A stretch of 64,000 bases of DNA from contig JALCQR010000011.1 of the NCBI GenBank assembly GCA_022651385.1, positions 1 to 64,000 on the forward strand. The letters are read 5' to 3'. How positions within the stretch are numbered: the first letter of the stretch is position 1; every line of letters starts with the position of its first letter. The notes under the pieces are model-generated. The model was not told where the DNA came from and searched no databases. It worked only from the letters and a program-made list of their open reading frames with translations. The stretch is from Clostridia bacterium (GTDB lineage: Bacteria; Bacillota; Clostridia; Lachnospirales; Anaerotignaceae). The position numbers and the translations under genes are program-made. Shown in pieces: positions 1-8,785 of the stretch.

Positions 1-107
1 GCGGCTCGTTGGATATTTGCTCCTCCCCGCAGCTTTTCGCAGCTTATCACGTCCTTCGTCGGCTCCCAGTGCCAAGGCATTCACCTTGTGCTCTTCTTCG
101 CTTGACC
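1..107 (-). rRNA. 23S ribosomal RNA, 5' end only (gene runs off the window start)
   Basis: Read on the minus strand, this stretch begins GGTCAAGCGAAGAAGAGC and continues with GAATGCCTTGGCACTGGGAG, then a GGACGTGATAAGCTGCG block. These are the universally conserved first ~100 nucleotides of bacterial 23S rRNA. The 5' end is placed near 107 by similarity to the usual GGTTAAGC start and could be off by a few bases. The rest of the gene lies before base 1. Open reading frames across it are not genes. Confidence 0.93.
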
Positions 108-309
108 AGCGGAATGTAGTAGCGTTACTACATCTCTTTCTTTCTTTATTGCTTTCTCGATTATTTTTGACTCTTGTATTTCTCTTTGTTCAGTTTTCAA
201 GGTACAGACAAATGAAATAACAGCAGAAATAAAATTAAAAATTTCACCGAAATTTCATCCTATTTGTTTAAATATTTTTTCAGTCGCTTTTGCTCTCTCT
301 CGCGACCGC
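108..309 (-). promoter_or_regulatory. 23S rRNA leader with boxA-like element and processing hairpin
   Basis: This is a roughly 200-nt transcribed leader between the promoter at 316-344 and the 23S start. On the minus strand it contains GTACCTTGAAAACTGAAC (about 189-206), the motif usually found in the Firmicutes 16S-23S spacer. It also has a perfect hairpin, tgtagta-gcgt-tactaca at 115-132, just before the 23S 5' end, a plausible processing stem. No 16S or tRNA gene is present here, so the stretch resembles the 3' half of a normal spacer joined directly to a promoter. Confidence 0.6.
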
Positions 310-315
310 TTGCTT

Positions 316-344
316 ATAATATCACTACGTAATTTAAAAGTCAA
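316..344 (-). promoter_or_regulatory. Strong sigma-A promoter driving the 23S rRNA gene
   Basis: On the minus strand there is TTGACT (339-344), a 17-nt spacer and TATTAT (316-321), close to the housekeeping consensus with ideal spacing. Transcription would start near 309 and run through the leader into 23S rRNA. It lies upstream of 23S with no 16S between them. Confidence 0.75.
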
Positions 345-401
345 CACTTTTTTCATTTTTTTTACGTTTTTTAATAAAGTCTTTTGCATTTGCTGTCAGA
401 A

Positions 402-1079
402 TCAAGTTATTACTTTTGAAATCATATACATAAGTATATTTTTTTCAAATAGTACAGACGCAATTTTTGATTGTGGAAGAGCCGTATAAAACCATTGTAA
501 TTTATCGCTGCTGCAAAAAAGCACGGCAATTATAAAAAGTACCCATACAATTAAAATACCTTCGCAAACCCCTACGGCAAATCCTCCTATTCTGTTAAAT
601 GTGCTTATAACCGGCAAATGTGTAATAATATCAAGCATCCCAATTATAAGTTTAAATAAAATTATAAGACCAACAACAACAATAATCATAGAGATAATAT
701 TAATGCATATATTTGCAATATATCCTGCTATATAATCCTTAGTATCCGAAACATTAAGTATATTATAAACGACATTGTTGTTGTTTGCTATTAGCAGGCT
801 TTTTAAAAATTGAGGCAAAGACAGAGAATTTACAACGTTTTCAGTTCCGCCTGAAACCGCCGAATTAATGTTTAAGCCTTTGGCGATACTGTTTTTAACT
901 ATATCAAAAAGAGGCGTTTTCATAAGAAACTTGCTTACGTAAGGATATATTTTACCTGTAAAAACCAAAGCCACAATTGATGGTACGAACGAAAAACAGC
1001 TTCTTACAAATCCTCTTGCTCCTCCTATTATGGCTAATAAAGCTATAATTACAATCACTGCTATGTCAAGATTATTCAA
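402..1079 (-). CDS. CvpA family membrane protein
   Basis: The 225-residue integral membrane protein opens with a hydrophobic helix and glycine-rich turn (LLAIIGGARGF, about residues 15-25), then several more membrane segments (about 30-50, 120-150, 165-210). This layout and opening fit the CvpA / colicin V production protein family, whose precise role is unsettled; some members are linked to envelope homeostasis. The start is TTG at 1079, preceded by GAGGTGA six bases upstream, inside the end of the preceding gene. It lies 9 bp behind the propeller protein (stop at 1089), so the two are probably cotranscribed. Function is inferred from family only. Confidence 0.75.
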   Translation of the reverse strand: MNNLDIAVIVIIALLAIIGGARGFVRSCFSFVPSIVALVFTGKIYPYVSKFLMKTPLFDIVKNSIAKGLNINSAVSGGTENVVNSLSLPQFLKSLLIANNNNVVYNILNVSDTKDYIAGYIANICINIISMIIVVVGLIILFKLIIGMLDIITHLPVISTFNRIGGFAVGVCEGILIVWVLFIIAVLFCSSDKLQWFYTALPQSKIASVLFEKNILMYMISKVIT

Positions 1080-1088
1080 AGTCTCACC

Positions 1089-2498
1089 TCATCTCTTTGC
1101 ATTTATTATTTCGGCATTGGTTGAAGTAACAATAAGAATTTTTCTGCCCGACATATCAAAAGGAATAATACATGATATGTCCTGAGTAGCATCAAAAGTC
1201 CAAAGAACTTTTCCCTTGTCGTTTAAACATGCGAAATTTTTATTGTTTCCGACAATAATTCCTTTCTCTGTAGTATTCAGATATGTAATGCTTTGACCTG
1301 TTTTAAATTCTCCTTCTGTTTTCCCGCCGGAGCCAACTATAAGCAAAGTTCCATATGGATATCCGTCTTTTCCGGCAAGCTCATCACCTAATGTTAATAC
1401 AATATCTCCATTGTTTAAAATTGCTGCTTTTTCAGCTTTGTTCGTCAAATCCACATTCCATATTTCCTTTCCTTTTGTATCCACTGCAAATATGTTTTTG
1501 TCGCTTAAAGCTGTGAAATATCCCTTAGAATCATATTTAATAAACGGTATAACTGTATCCTCTTTTTCAATTGCAGCAAAAAAATCGCCTGTATCTGTCT
1601 GTCTTGAATCGTCTTTGCTTGTGTAAAAAAGCATTACACGCGAAATAAGTGAAACATCAGATGTGTCGGCATATGTTACAGCCAAAACTTTTCCGTCATC
1701 GCTTAAAGCCGATGAAATAGGATAAACGCCTTGGTCTTCATCAAATCTTTCAAGCAACAGTGTTCCGTCGGAACTGTAAACCTGCACTTTGTATTCGTCG
1801 TCACAATTAAGAATAATTGTGCTGTATCCCGAGGGGTTAAGCTCGCAGTGAGTTATAAGTCCGTCAGCTTGTACAGTATAAGCCTTTCCGTCCGGAGAAT
1901 AAACCCTTAAGTTTCTTCCCAGCATTTCGTATACTGCCGCATAATCACCGTTTGAAACTGTTGTAATGTTTGAAAGCGTGTATGTATCGTTCCATTTTTG
2001 GTTGTCCGTTGATTGATAGAATTTAACGCCGTCTTTTGTAAAATAATAAAAGCCGTTTCCGCACTGCATAAATTTTGAGATGCTGTCGCTTTCAAAAGTC
2101 ATAAGCTGTACACCCTCATTGTTTTTTACAGTTTTGCCGGAAGCATTTTCATCAGTCTTGTTTTCACCGGCAGAACTTATTGCACTGCTTAATTGGGAAC
2201 TGCTGCTTTGTGAAGCTTCTTTCTGTTCGGCGCTTGATGAAGCAATTTCTTTCGAATCTTCATTGTTTTTTAATGAAAAAGCCTGTAATTTTTCAAAAAT
2301 ATCGCTGTTGGAATTAAGGCCGAAATATATTCCTCCGCCTACAGCTATTAAAAATATAACAATAAAAAGTATTATGCGGCTTTTACTGCTCCCGCTTTTA
2401 TTGCCGCCATCTTCGTCATTTTCTCTGTTTTCGTCAAAATCTTCGTCATTATCGTATTGGTCAAGTTGGTCACTGTCGTCGTCATGTTTATTGCTCAT
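1089..2498 (-). CDS. Membrane-anchored beta-propeller-like protein (DUF5711-like)
   Basis: Residues 1-40 are a very acidic, low-complexity cytoplasmic stretch. A single membrane helix follows (about 42-63, IILFIVIFLIAVGGGIYFGL), then a Ser/Glu/Lys-rich linker and an extracellular region of about 330 residues. That region has repeated short strands with DG, GK and W patterns typical of PQQ/WD-like propellers, and most resembles DUF5711 proteins of Clostridia. A GTG at 2507 gives three extra residues, but the AGAGGTG ribosome site at 2505-2511 sits at proper distance only for ATG at 2498, so that start is chosen. It is the first gene of a pair with the CvpA-like gene. No enzymatic motif is seen; the role is unknown, perhaps envelope sensing or scaffolding. 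Confidence 0.6.
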   Translation of the reverse strand: MSNKHDDDSDQLDQYDNDEDFDENRENDEDGGNKSGSSKSRIILFIVIFLIAVGGGIYFGLNSNSDIFEKLQAFSLKNNEDSKEIASSSAEQKEASQSSSSQLSSAISSAGENKTDENASGKTVKNNEGVQLMTFESDSISKFMQCGNGFYYFTKDGVKFYQSTDNQKWNDTYTLSNITTVSNGDYAAVYEMLGRNLRVYSPDGKAYTVQADGLITHCELNPSGYSTIILNCDDEYKVQVYSSDGTLLLERFDEDQGVYPISSALSDDGKVLAVTYADTSDVSLISRVMLFYTSKDDSRQTDTGDFFAAIEKEDTVIPFIKYDSKGYFTALSDKNIFAVDTKGKEIWNVDLTNKAEKAAILNNGDIVLTLGDELAGKDGYPYGTLLIVGSGGKTEGEFKTGQSITYLNTTEKGIIVGNNKNFACLNDKGKVLWTFDATQDISCIIPFDMSGRKILIVTSTNAEIINAKR

Positions 2499-2528
2499 TC
2501 GCTTCACCTCTGTAAAAATCGTTTATAT

Positions 2529-2557
2529 ATTATACTATAAATAAAAGTGAAAGTCTA
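2529..2557 (-). promoter_or_regulatory. Putative promoter of the propeller-cvpA pair
   Basis: On the minus strand there is TAGACT (2552-2557), a 17-nt spacer and TATAAT (2529-2534), about 30 bp before the ATG at 2498. The -35 element overlaps the stop codon region of the upstream YkvI-type gene. Confidence 0.5.
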
Positions 2558-3571
2558 TTTGTTTTGGCTTGAGCTTCCAAAAAACAGCAGTCTAAATGAA
2601 AAGCCTGTAATTGCAATTCCCAGCACGCAAAATATTGAATATACTTTTTCTACAAAAAACGAAAAGCTTATATGCGAAACCACAAAAGACAGCATAATAA
2701 AAAACACAGCCAAAAAAATGTCATGCCGTATGTTTCCGTTTCTTTTGTATAAAACACAGCCGTTGGCACATGCGGTTGTAAAAACAGCTGATATAAAAAC
2801 AGCCGAATATAAATGTATCATACCATTTTCACGCATAGCCGTAAACATAGGTATTTGACTTTTACATGCATTATTTTCGGCCAAAACACAGGCAAGTATC
2901 ATGTTTAATATTGATATGAATAGAGCTCCAACAAAAAAGCCGGTGTTTCTTTCATTTCTACCGAATTCTTTTCTGCATGCAATAAGTACAGGAATACATG
3001 TTGACATATTGTAAAATGAAAATGCAACAGGAAGTTTAATTTTTCCTAAAAACGAAATTTCAGGCATGTCATACTTACCAATCAAAGACAATAAACAAAT
3101 AATCATTCCAAGCATAAGAAACGGTACAATTACAGAATTCATCTTTGCAATGCCATTTGCCCCAAAAATGATTACAGAAAAACATGTCAGAATAAATCCA
3201 AACCTGATTATGTCCTTGTTTATTCCTAAAAAAATGTAAAACACCTCGGTTGCAGCAGATATCATAGCGCAGAAAAGCACAAAAATAAAAGCTGTAGTGG
3301 CACTTTCAAAAATAACCGCTGCTTTATTACCAAAAATAAGATTATAAAAATCACTGTTTTTTCTCATTTTTTCAGCTGCCTGTGTACATATAACAGCAGA
3401 TAAAAAGAAAATTGCAAAACTTATAATGAATGATAAAATTGATACTTTTCCGTTGTCAACAAAATATGTAACCGTTTCCTTTCCGCCGGCAAACCCTGCC
3501 CCTATAAGTGTACCTGTAAATACTGAAAAAGCTTTAAGCCATCCTTTTTTGCTCAAAATAAAAACCCCCAT
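2555..3571 (-). CDS. YkvI family membrane transporter-like protein
   Basis: This 338-residue polytopic protein has about ten hydrophobic segments. The N-terminal GTLIGAGFAGGKETVTYF (about residues 20-37) matches the broken first helix (GAGFxSGxE) of YkvI-type proteins, distant relatives of LeuT/APC-fold transporters. The substrate is unknown. The listed ATG at 3571 has no ribosome site; a TTG five codons later is preceded by GGGGG at a workable distance and may be the true start. It lies 35 bp downstream of glgA on the same strand and could be cotranscribed, though no functional link is evident. Confidence 0.65.
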   Translation of the reverse strand: MGVFILSKKGWLKAFSVFTGTLIGAGFAGGKETVTYFVDNGKVSILSFIISFAIFFLSAVICTQAAEKMRKNSDFYNLIFGNKAAVIFESATTAFIFVLFCAMISAATEVFYIFLGINKDIIRFGFILTCFSVIIFGANGIAKMNSVIVPFLMLGMIICLLSLIGKYDMPEISFLGKIKLPVAFSFYNMSTCIPVLIACRKEFGRNERNTGFFVGALFISILNMILACVLAENNACKSQIPMFTAMRENGMIHLYSAVFISAVFTTACANGCVLYKRNGNIRHDIFLAVFFIMLSFVVSHISFSFFVEKVYSIFCVLGIAITGFSFRLLFFGSSSQNK

Positions 3572-3606
3572 TATACTTATAAAAATATATGAAGGTTAAA
3601 GTCATA

Positions 3607-5043
3607 TCAGTCACAATTAATGATTTTTTTATATAGTTCTATATATTTTTTAGCTGATGTATTCCATGAAAAATCGGATTCCATAGCGTTTTTAACAACA
3701 TATTTCCAGTCATCGCTGTAATAAACACTTAGCGCTTCATTAATGGCCCATAGAAGCCCGTCTGATGTGTAGTGCTCAAAAACAAAACCGTTACCCTGTT
3801 TAGTGTTTCTGTCAAAATGAGTGACAGTATCCGAAAGGCCTCCTGTTTTTCTCACAATAGGTATGGTGCCGTATCTTAATGAAAACATCTGTCCAAGGCC
3901 GCACGGTTCAAATAAAGAAGGCATTAAAAACATGTCGCTTGAAGCATATATCCTTTGGGCAAGAGTATCGTCAAAAAGAATGTTAGTACTTATTTTATCG
4001 GGATACCTATAAGCAAGGTCTCTGAAAAAATCCTCAAGTCTTTTTTCTCCTGTTCCAAGCAAAACAAGCTGAATATCCCTGTTAAGTATTTCCTCTGCCA
4101 CCCAAGAAACCAAATCAAGTCCCTTTTGCTCGGCAAGACGGGATACAATACTAATCATAGGTACATCTTTTTGATTAAGCCCAAGCTGTTTTTGAAGCTC
4201 AAGCTTGTTTTGTTTTTTCTTTTCTATGGAATCAATTGAAAAGTTTACATATATTCTTTTGTCTGTTTCCGGATTGTTTTTTTCATAATCAATTCCGTTA
4301 AGTATTCCGCAAAGCTTGTCCGCACGGCTTCTCATAACGCCGTCAAGACCGTAGCCATATTGAAATGTTTTTATTTCTTTTGCGTATGTGCTGCTTACTG
4401 TGCTTATCATGTCTGAATACATAAGTCCGGCTTTCATAAAGCTCATTGAGCCGTAAAATTCTACGCTGTCAAAACACCAGTCCGAGATTTCAAGCATTTC
4501 CAAAGTATAACGAGGGAATATTCCCTGATACTGCATGTTATGGATTGTAAAAAGAGTCTTTATGTTTTTGTAGTCTGCAAACTTGTTAAAGTATTCTTTA
4601 AGAAGAAGGCATAAAGGGCCTGTCTGCCAGTCATTGCAGTGTATTACATCCGGGATAAAATCAATAAACTGAAGTATTTCAAGAGCGGCTTTGCAGAAAA
4701 ATGCAAATCTCTCATTATCATCATCGTAGCCGTAATATTTGTCACGTCCGAAATAATAGTTGTTTTCAATAAAATACGTTGTAAAATCTCCGTCTTTTTG
4801 TATAATTCCGGCAGGCTGTTTTCTCCAAGAAAGATGTGTCTCGTAACTTCCCAAATATTTGCAGCCGATAAAATACTCGTTTTTAATGCTTTTGTATTTC
4901 GGCATTACAACTCTTACATCAACACCGTTTTTTCTTAAAGCCACCGGCAGAGAGCCGGTAACATCGCCTAGACCGCCTGATTTTGCATACGGCGCCACTT
5001 CAGATGAAATAATAAGAACCTTAATAGGTTTATTTGTGTCCAT
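3607..5043 (-). CDS. glgA: Glycogen synthase (ADP-glucose, GT5)
   Basis: GlgA transfers glucose from ADP-glucose to the growing alpha-1,4-glucan chain in the cytoplasm. The 478 residues match normal family length. The ADP-glucose binding loop KSGGL is at residues 21-25. The C-terminal GT-B half carries the conserved SLFEPCGLGQM stretch followed by RKTGGLSDTV. A GGAAGGGA ribosome site precedes the ATG. The partner branching enzyme glgB lies about 40 kb away (44238-46436). ADP-glucose pyrophosphorylase and phosphorylase genes are not in this window, so the glycogen genes are dispersed. Confidence 0.95.
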   Translation of the reverse strand: MDTNKPIKVLIISSEVAPYAKSGGLGDVTGSLPVALRKNGVDVRVVMPKYKSIKNEYFIGCKYLGSYETHLSWRKQPAGIIQKDGDFTTYFIENNYYFGRDKYYGYDDDNERFAFFCKAALEILQFIDFIPDVIHCNDWQTGPLCLLLKEYFNKFADYKNIKTLFTIHNMQYQGIFPRYTLEMLEISDWCFDSVEFYGSMSFMKAGLMYSDMISTVSSTYAKEIKTFQYGYGLDGVMRSRADKLCGILNGIDYEKNNPETDKRIYVNFSIDSIEKKKQNKLELQKQLGLNQKDVPMISIVSRLAEQKGLDLVSWVAEEILNRDIQLVLLGTGEKRLEDFFRDLAYRYPDKISTNILFDDTLAQRIYASSDMFLMPSLFEPCGLGQMFSLRYGTIPIVRKTGGLSDTVTHFDRNTKQGNGFVFEHYTSDGLLWAINEALSVYYSDDWKYVVKNAMESDFSWNTSAKKYIELYKKIINCD

Positions 5044-5240
5044 AAAAACTCAATCCCTTCCGATACGACTTCATTAGTCATTTTACTATGAATCATTTTC
5101 CGTTTCAAGTAAATTATAATCCAAGTTAAAAACAAGTAAAAATTAACCTAAAAATAAGCTATAAAAATAAAATTTCTGCAGAATAATTATACATATATGG
5201 TATACTATAAAAAGAAAAAACTGGAAGGAGATAAACATAA

Positions 5241-7040
5241 ATGACTAAAACCAGCATACCTGAAAGAAATGAAATAGATGATAAATTCAAATGGAGACTT
5301 GAGGATATTTTTTCAAGTGACAAAAAATGGGAAGAAGCAGCCGAAACAGTAAAAAAAGAACTTCCGGAATTCAAAAAATACGAAGGCCATCTGAAAGATG
5401 ACGCCCAGACGTTTTTTAACTTTTTAAAATTTTCCGATAAAGTTTCGCAGCTAATTGAAAAGGTATATGTCTATGCCAATATGCGCCTTCATCAGGATAG
5501 CCGCAGTTCATTTTATCAGTCACAGACAAATAAGGCCGAAATGCTTATGGTAGATTTAAGCAATTCCACTTCTTCTTTTGTACCGGAAATAACTAATATT
5601 CCGGATGATACAACAAAAAAATTCATGTCCGAAAAACCGGAATTAAAAATATATGCTCATTACATTGAATCCATAACCAGAAAAAAAGAGCATGTGCTCT
5701 CTCCAAATGAAGAAGCGCTTCTTGCAAAAATGGGGAGTTTTTCAAATTCCGCCGAAGATATATTCTCAATGCTAAATGACGCCGATATTACGTTTCCAAA
5801 AATTAAAGATGAAAACGGAGACGAGGTAGAGCTTACAAAAGGCCGTTATATTCAGTTTATGGAAAGCAAAAACAGAGAAGTACGAAAATCTGCTTTTAAT
5901 GCGCTTTATGAAACATATGAAAAACTTAAACATACAATTGCCGCTGCTTATTATTCAAATGTAAAAAAAGATGTGTTTTATTCACAGGTGCGTAAATACC
6001 CTTCCTCAATAGCAGCAGCGCTTGATGATGATAAAATTCCTTCAAAAGTATACGATAACTTAATTTCGTCTGTCCATAAATATCTGCCACTTATGCACAG
6101 ATATGTGAAAATCCGCAAAAAGCTTCTCGGTCTTGATGAGCTTCATATGTATGATTTGTATGCGCCTCTTGTAGAAGATGCCGATATGAAAATAACGTAT
6201 GATAAGGCAAAACAAATAGTAATAAAGGCTCTGGCCCCAATGGGCGACGATTATGTATCATCACTTAAAAAGGGCCTTGAGGGCGGTTGGATAGATGTTT
6301 ATGAAAATAAGGGAAAGCGCGGAGGCGCCTATTCGTGGGGAGCATACGGAGTACATCCTTATGTGCTTTTAAATCATACTAATAATCTTAATTCGGTTTT
6401 TACCCTTGTTCATGAAATGGGACACGCAATGCATAGCTATTATACTTGGAAAACACAGCCTTATGTTTATTCAGGACATAAAATTTTTGTAGCCGAGGTC
6501 GCATCAACATGCAATGAGTCGCTGCTTATGGAATATATGCTTAAAAATACAACCGACAAAAAGACAAGAATGTACCTTATAAATTATTTTCTTGAGCAGT
6601 TTAAGGGCACGTTTTTCAGACAGGCAATGTTTGCGGAATTCGAGAAAAAATGCCATGAGCTTGTAGAAAATGGAGAGCCACTTACATGTGACGGGATGTG
6701 TGAAATATACAGAAAATTAAATGAACAGTATTTTGGCGACGGTTTGGTAATAGACAAGCATATTGATTTTGAATGGGCAAGGATACCTCATTTTTATAGT
6801 GCTTTTTATGTTTATCAGTATTCCACAGGCTATACTGCCGCAATAGCGCTTTCGAGAAAAATATTAAAAGAAGGGAAACCTGCTGTAGATAAATATATAG
6901 ATTTTCTTTCAAACGGAAGCAGTAAATATTCAATAGACCTTTTAAAGAGTGCCGGAGTCGATATGACAAAAGTTGAACCTTTTGAGGAAGCAATGTCTGT
7001 GTTTGAAAAACTTCTTGATGATATGGAAAAAGAAATATAA
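5241..7040 (+). CDS. pepF: Oligoendopeptidase F (M3 metallopeptidase)
   Basis: This cytoplasmic zinc endopeptidase cleaves short peptides of roughly 7-17 residues, contributing to peptide turnover. The 599 residues match PepF length. The zinc site HEMGH is at residues 391-395, with a downstream glutamate in the EVAST segment as third ligand. The ATG at 5241 follows GGAAGGAG. It is transcribed away from glgA and is monocistronic or followed by the MocR gene after a 235-bp gap that holds a dispersed repeat. A second, more divergent M3 peptidase is at 47892-49652. Confidence 0.92.
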   Translation: MTKTSIPERNEIDDKFKWRLEDIFSSDKKWEEAAETVKKELPEFKKYEGHLKDDAQTFFNFLKFSDKVSQLIEKVYVYANMRLHQDSRSSFYQSQTNKAEMLMVDLSNSTSSFVPEITNIPDDTTKKFMSEKPELKIYAHYIESITRKKEHVLSPNEEALLAKMGSFSNSAEDIFSMLNDADITFPKIKDENGDEVELTKGRYIQFMESKNREVRKSAFNALYETYEKLKHTIAAAYYSNVKKDVFYSQVRKYPSSIAAALDDDKIPSKVYDNLISSVHKYLPLMHRYVKIRKKLLGLDELHMYDLYAPLVEDADMKITYDKAKQIVIKALAPMGDDYVSSLKKGLEGGWIDVYENKGKRGGAYSWGAYGVHPYVLLNHTNNLNSVFTLVHEMGHAMHSYYTWKTQPYVYSGHKIFVAEVASTCNESLLMEYMLKNTTDKKTRMYLINYFLEQFKGTFFRQAMFAEFEKKCHELVENGEPLTCDGMCEIYRKLNEQYFGDGLVIDKHIDFEWARIPHFYSAFYVYQYSTGYTAAIALSRKILKEGKPAVDKYIDFLSNGSSKYSIDLLKSAGVDMTKVEPFEEAMSVFEKLLDDMEKEI

Positions 7041-7088
7041 GCATAAGATTTGCTACAGCGGTATTTTTTGAAGAAATATATTCTGCGT

Positions 7089-7224
7089 CGGAAAACTTTT
7101 CACTTGCAAAAGTTTTCCGAACCTTTCAAAATGTGCTTGTAAGCAAATTAAGACCTTGAGGACTCTGTCCCCAAACCTCTGTAAGCCTTTAAAAAGGCTT
7201 AACCTAAACTTAATGAGCTTCGCC
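7089..7224 (+). repeat. Dispersed intergenic hairpin repeat, copy R1
   Basis: It begins with a perfect 12-bp hairpin, CGGAAAACTTTT / AAAAGTTTTCCG, around the 7-base loop CACTTGC (7089-7119). It ends with a core containing ACTCTGTCCC, then GTAAGCCTTTAAAAAGGCTT and CCTAAACTT. Copies with the same core occur at 10333-10477 (R2) and, inverted, at 15724-15863 (R3). It sits between pepF and the MocR gene. No coding potential is seen. Confidence 0.75.
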
Positions 7225-7275
7225 ACAATAATTTAATTTGCGCAAAATCTTATAGTTTTAAAACAGGAGGCATTT

Positions 7276-8703
7276 ATGAAACTTTCCGATATACGTCTTG
7301 ATAAAAAATCATCCATACCCCTGTACAGACAGCTTGGTGATGAAATTTTCAAACTTATTAAGAGCGGTGTTTTATGCCCAAATGATAAGCTACCGCCTAT
7401 AAGAAAGGTGTCTGATGTCCTCGGAGTAAATAATGTAACTGTAGTAAATGCCTATAAATATTTGGAAAATAAAAAGATTGTATATTCACAGGTAGGGAGC
7501 GGAACATTTGTGTCCCCTCTGCCTTTGGATACGGTTCCCGAGCCCGTTGCCGAGCAAAATATTCATTTTAATGCAAACTTTACTGAGGAAGAACGTCAGT
7601 TTCCGGGTATGATAAACCTTTCTGATACATCCATTCCCCAGTCTCTTTTTCCGGTTGATGAATTTAAAACGGCTTTTAATACACTTCTTGACCTTGAAAA
7701 GGGAGAGGCTTTTTCGACAACTGAAATACAGGGCCATGTGCCTTTGAGAGAGCTGCTTTGCGAATACCTGGCGAAATACGGAATAAATACCAAAATTGAA
7801 AATATACAGATACTTTCAGGTGCTCAGCAGGGTATTGATATAGTTACAAAAGCAATGGCATCATACGGTGATATCGTTTTTACTGAAAAACCGACTTTTT
7901 ATGGTGCGGCAGGCGCCTTTTTGTCCCACGGCTGTCAAATAATAGAAATACCGATGCTTGAAAACGGAGTAGATGTTTCAGCACTTGAAAATATGGCAAA
8001 GCTGTATCATCCTAAGTTTTTTTATACCATGGCTTATTTTCAGACTCCCACTGGGATTTCGGTAAATCTTGAAAAAAAGAGACATGTGCTTGAGCTTTCG
8101 GAAAAATATAACTTTTACATCATAGAGGATGATAACCTATATGATTTTAATTATGGCAAAAGCTCAATTGTCCCGTATAAAGCCCTTGATTATCATGACA
8201 GGGTAATATATATAAAGTCTTTTTCAAAAATACTCATGCCGGGGCTTAGAATTGGTTTTTCGGTTTTGCCTCAAACAATATCAAAAAGCATAGCAGAGGC
8301 AAAATATACATCTGATATATCAACCTCAGGCTTTATACAAAAAGCGCTTGAGATATATCTGTCCGGCAATACATGGCAAAAACATATTGAAAATGTAAGA
8401 AAATACGCAAATGAACAGTACCGCTTTGCAGTAAAATACGCTGACAGAAACTTAAGGGAAACATGCCGGTATATAAAGCCAAACGGCGGAATATCACTTT
8501 GGGTAGATACAGGGCTTGATGATATAAACCGATTAATAAATATGCTCAGAGAAAAAAATGTTATGATTTCAAACGGAAGTCAGTTCATGATTAACGGTGA
8601 AAAAACAAGCTGTGTAAGGCTGTGTTTTTGCAATCTTTCGCAAAATAAACTTGAGGCCGGTATAAGAAGAATGGGAGAATGTATAAAAATGCTGAAAAAT
8701 TAG
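7276..8703 (+). CDS. MocR-type transcription regulator (GntR HTH fused to aminotransferase-like domain)
   Basis: The N-terminal 75 residues form a GntR-type winged helix (IPLYRQLGDEIFKLIKSG, then LPPIRKVSDVLGVNNVTV). The remaining ~390 residues are a fold-type I aminotransferase-like domain. The PLP-binding lysine is K318 in SFSKILMPGLRIG. MocR regulators such as PdxR and GabR sense PLP or an amino-acid derivative bound to PLP. The target is not clear: no pdxST or gab genes adjoin it. The ATG follows AGGAGG. It precedes gltX by 82 bp on the same strand. Confidence 0.88.
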   Translation: MKLSDIRLDKKSSIPLYRQLGDEIFKLIKSGVLCPNDKLPPIRKVSDVLGVNNVTVVNAYKYLENKKIVYSQVGSGTFVSPLPLDTVPEPVAEQNIHFNANFTEEERQFPGMINLSDTSIPQSLFPVDEFKTAFNTLLDLEKGEAFSTTEIQGHVPLRELLCEYLAKYGINTKIENIQILSGAQQGIDIVTKAMASYGDIVFTEKPTFYGAAGAFLSHGCQIIEIPMLENGVDVSALENMAKLYHPKFFYTMAYFQTPTGISVNLEKKRHVLELSEKYNFYIIEDDNLYDFNYGKSSIVPYKALDYHDRVIYIKSFSKILMPGLRIGFSVLPQTISKSIAEAKYTSDISTSGFIQKALEIYLSGNTWQKHIENVRKYANEQYRFAVKYADRNLRETCRYIKPNGGISLWVDTGLDDINRLINMLREKNVMISNGSQFMINGEKTSCVRLCFCNLSQNKLEAGIRRMGECIKMLKN

Positions 8704-8785
8704 CGCTGTTGTCTTTACATAGCGTATCCGTATAATGTAAAATATAGACCGTAGCTTTAGATTACAAATGAAAGGAAGTAAAAAA

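Noticed and set aside
17-220. Open frame of 67 codons at the window start
   Set aside because: It lies across the antisense of the 23S rRNA 5' end and leader; not a gene.
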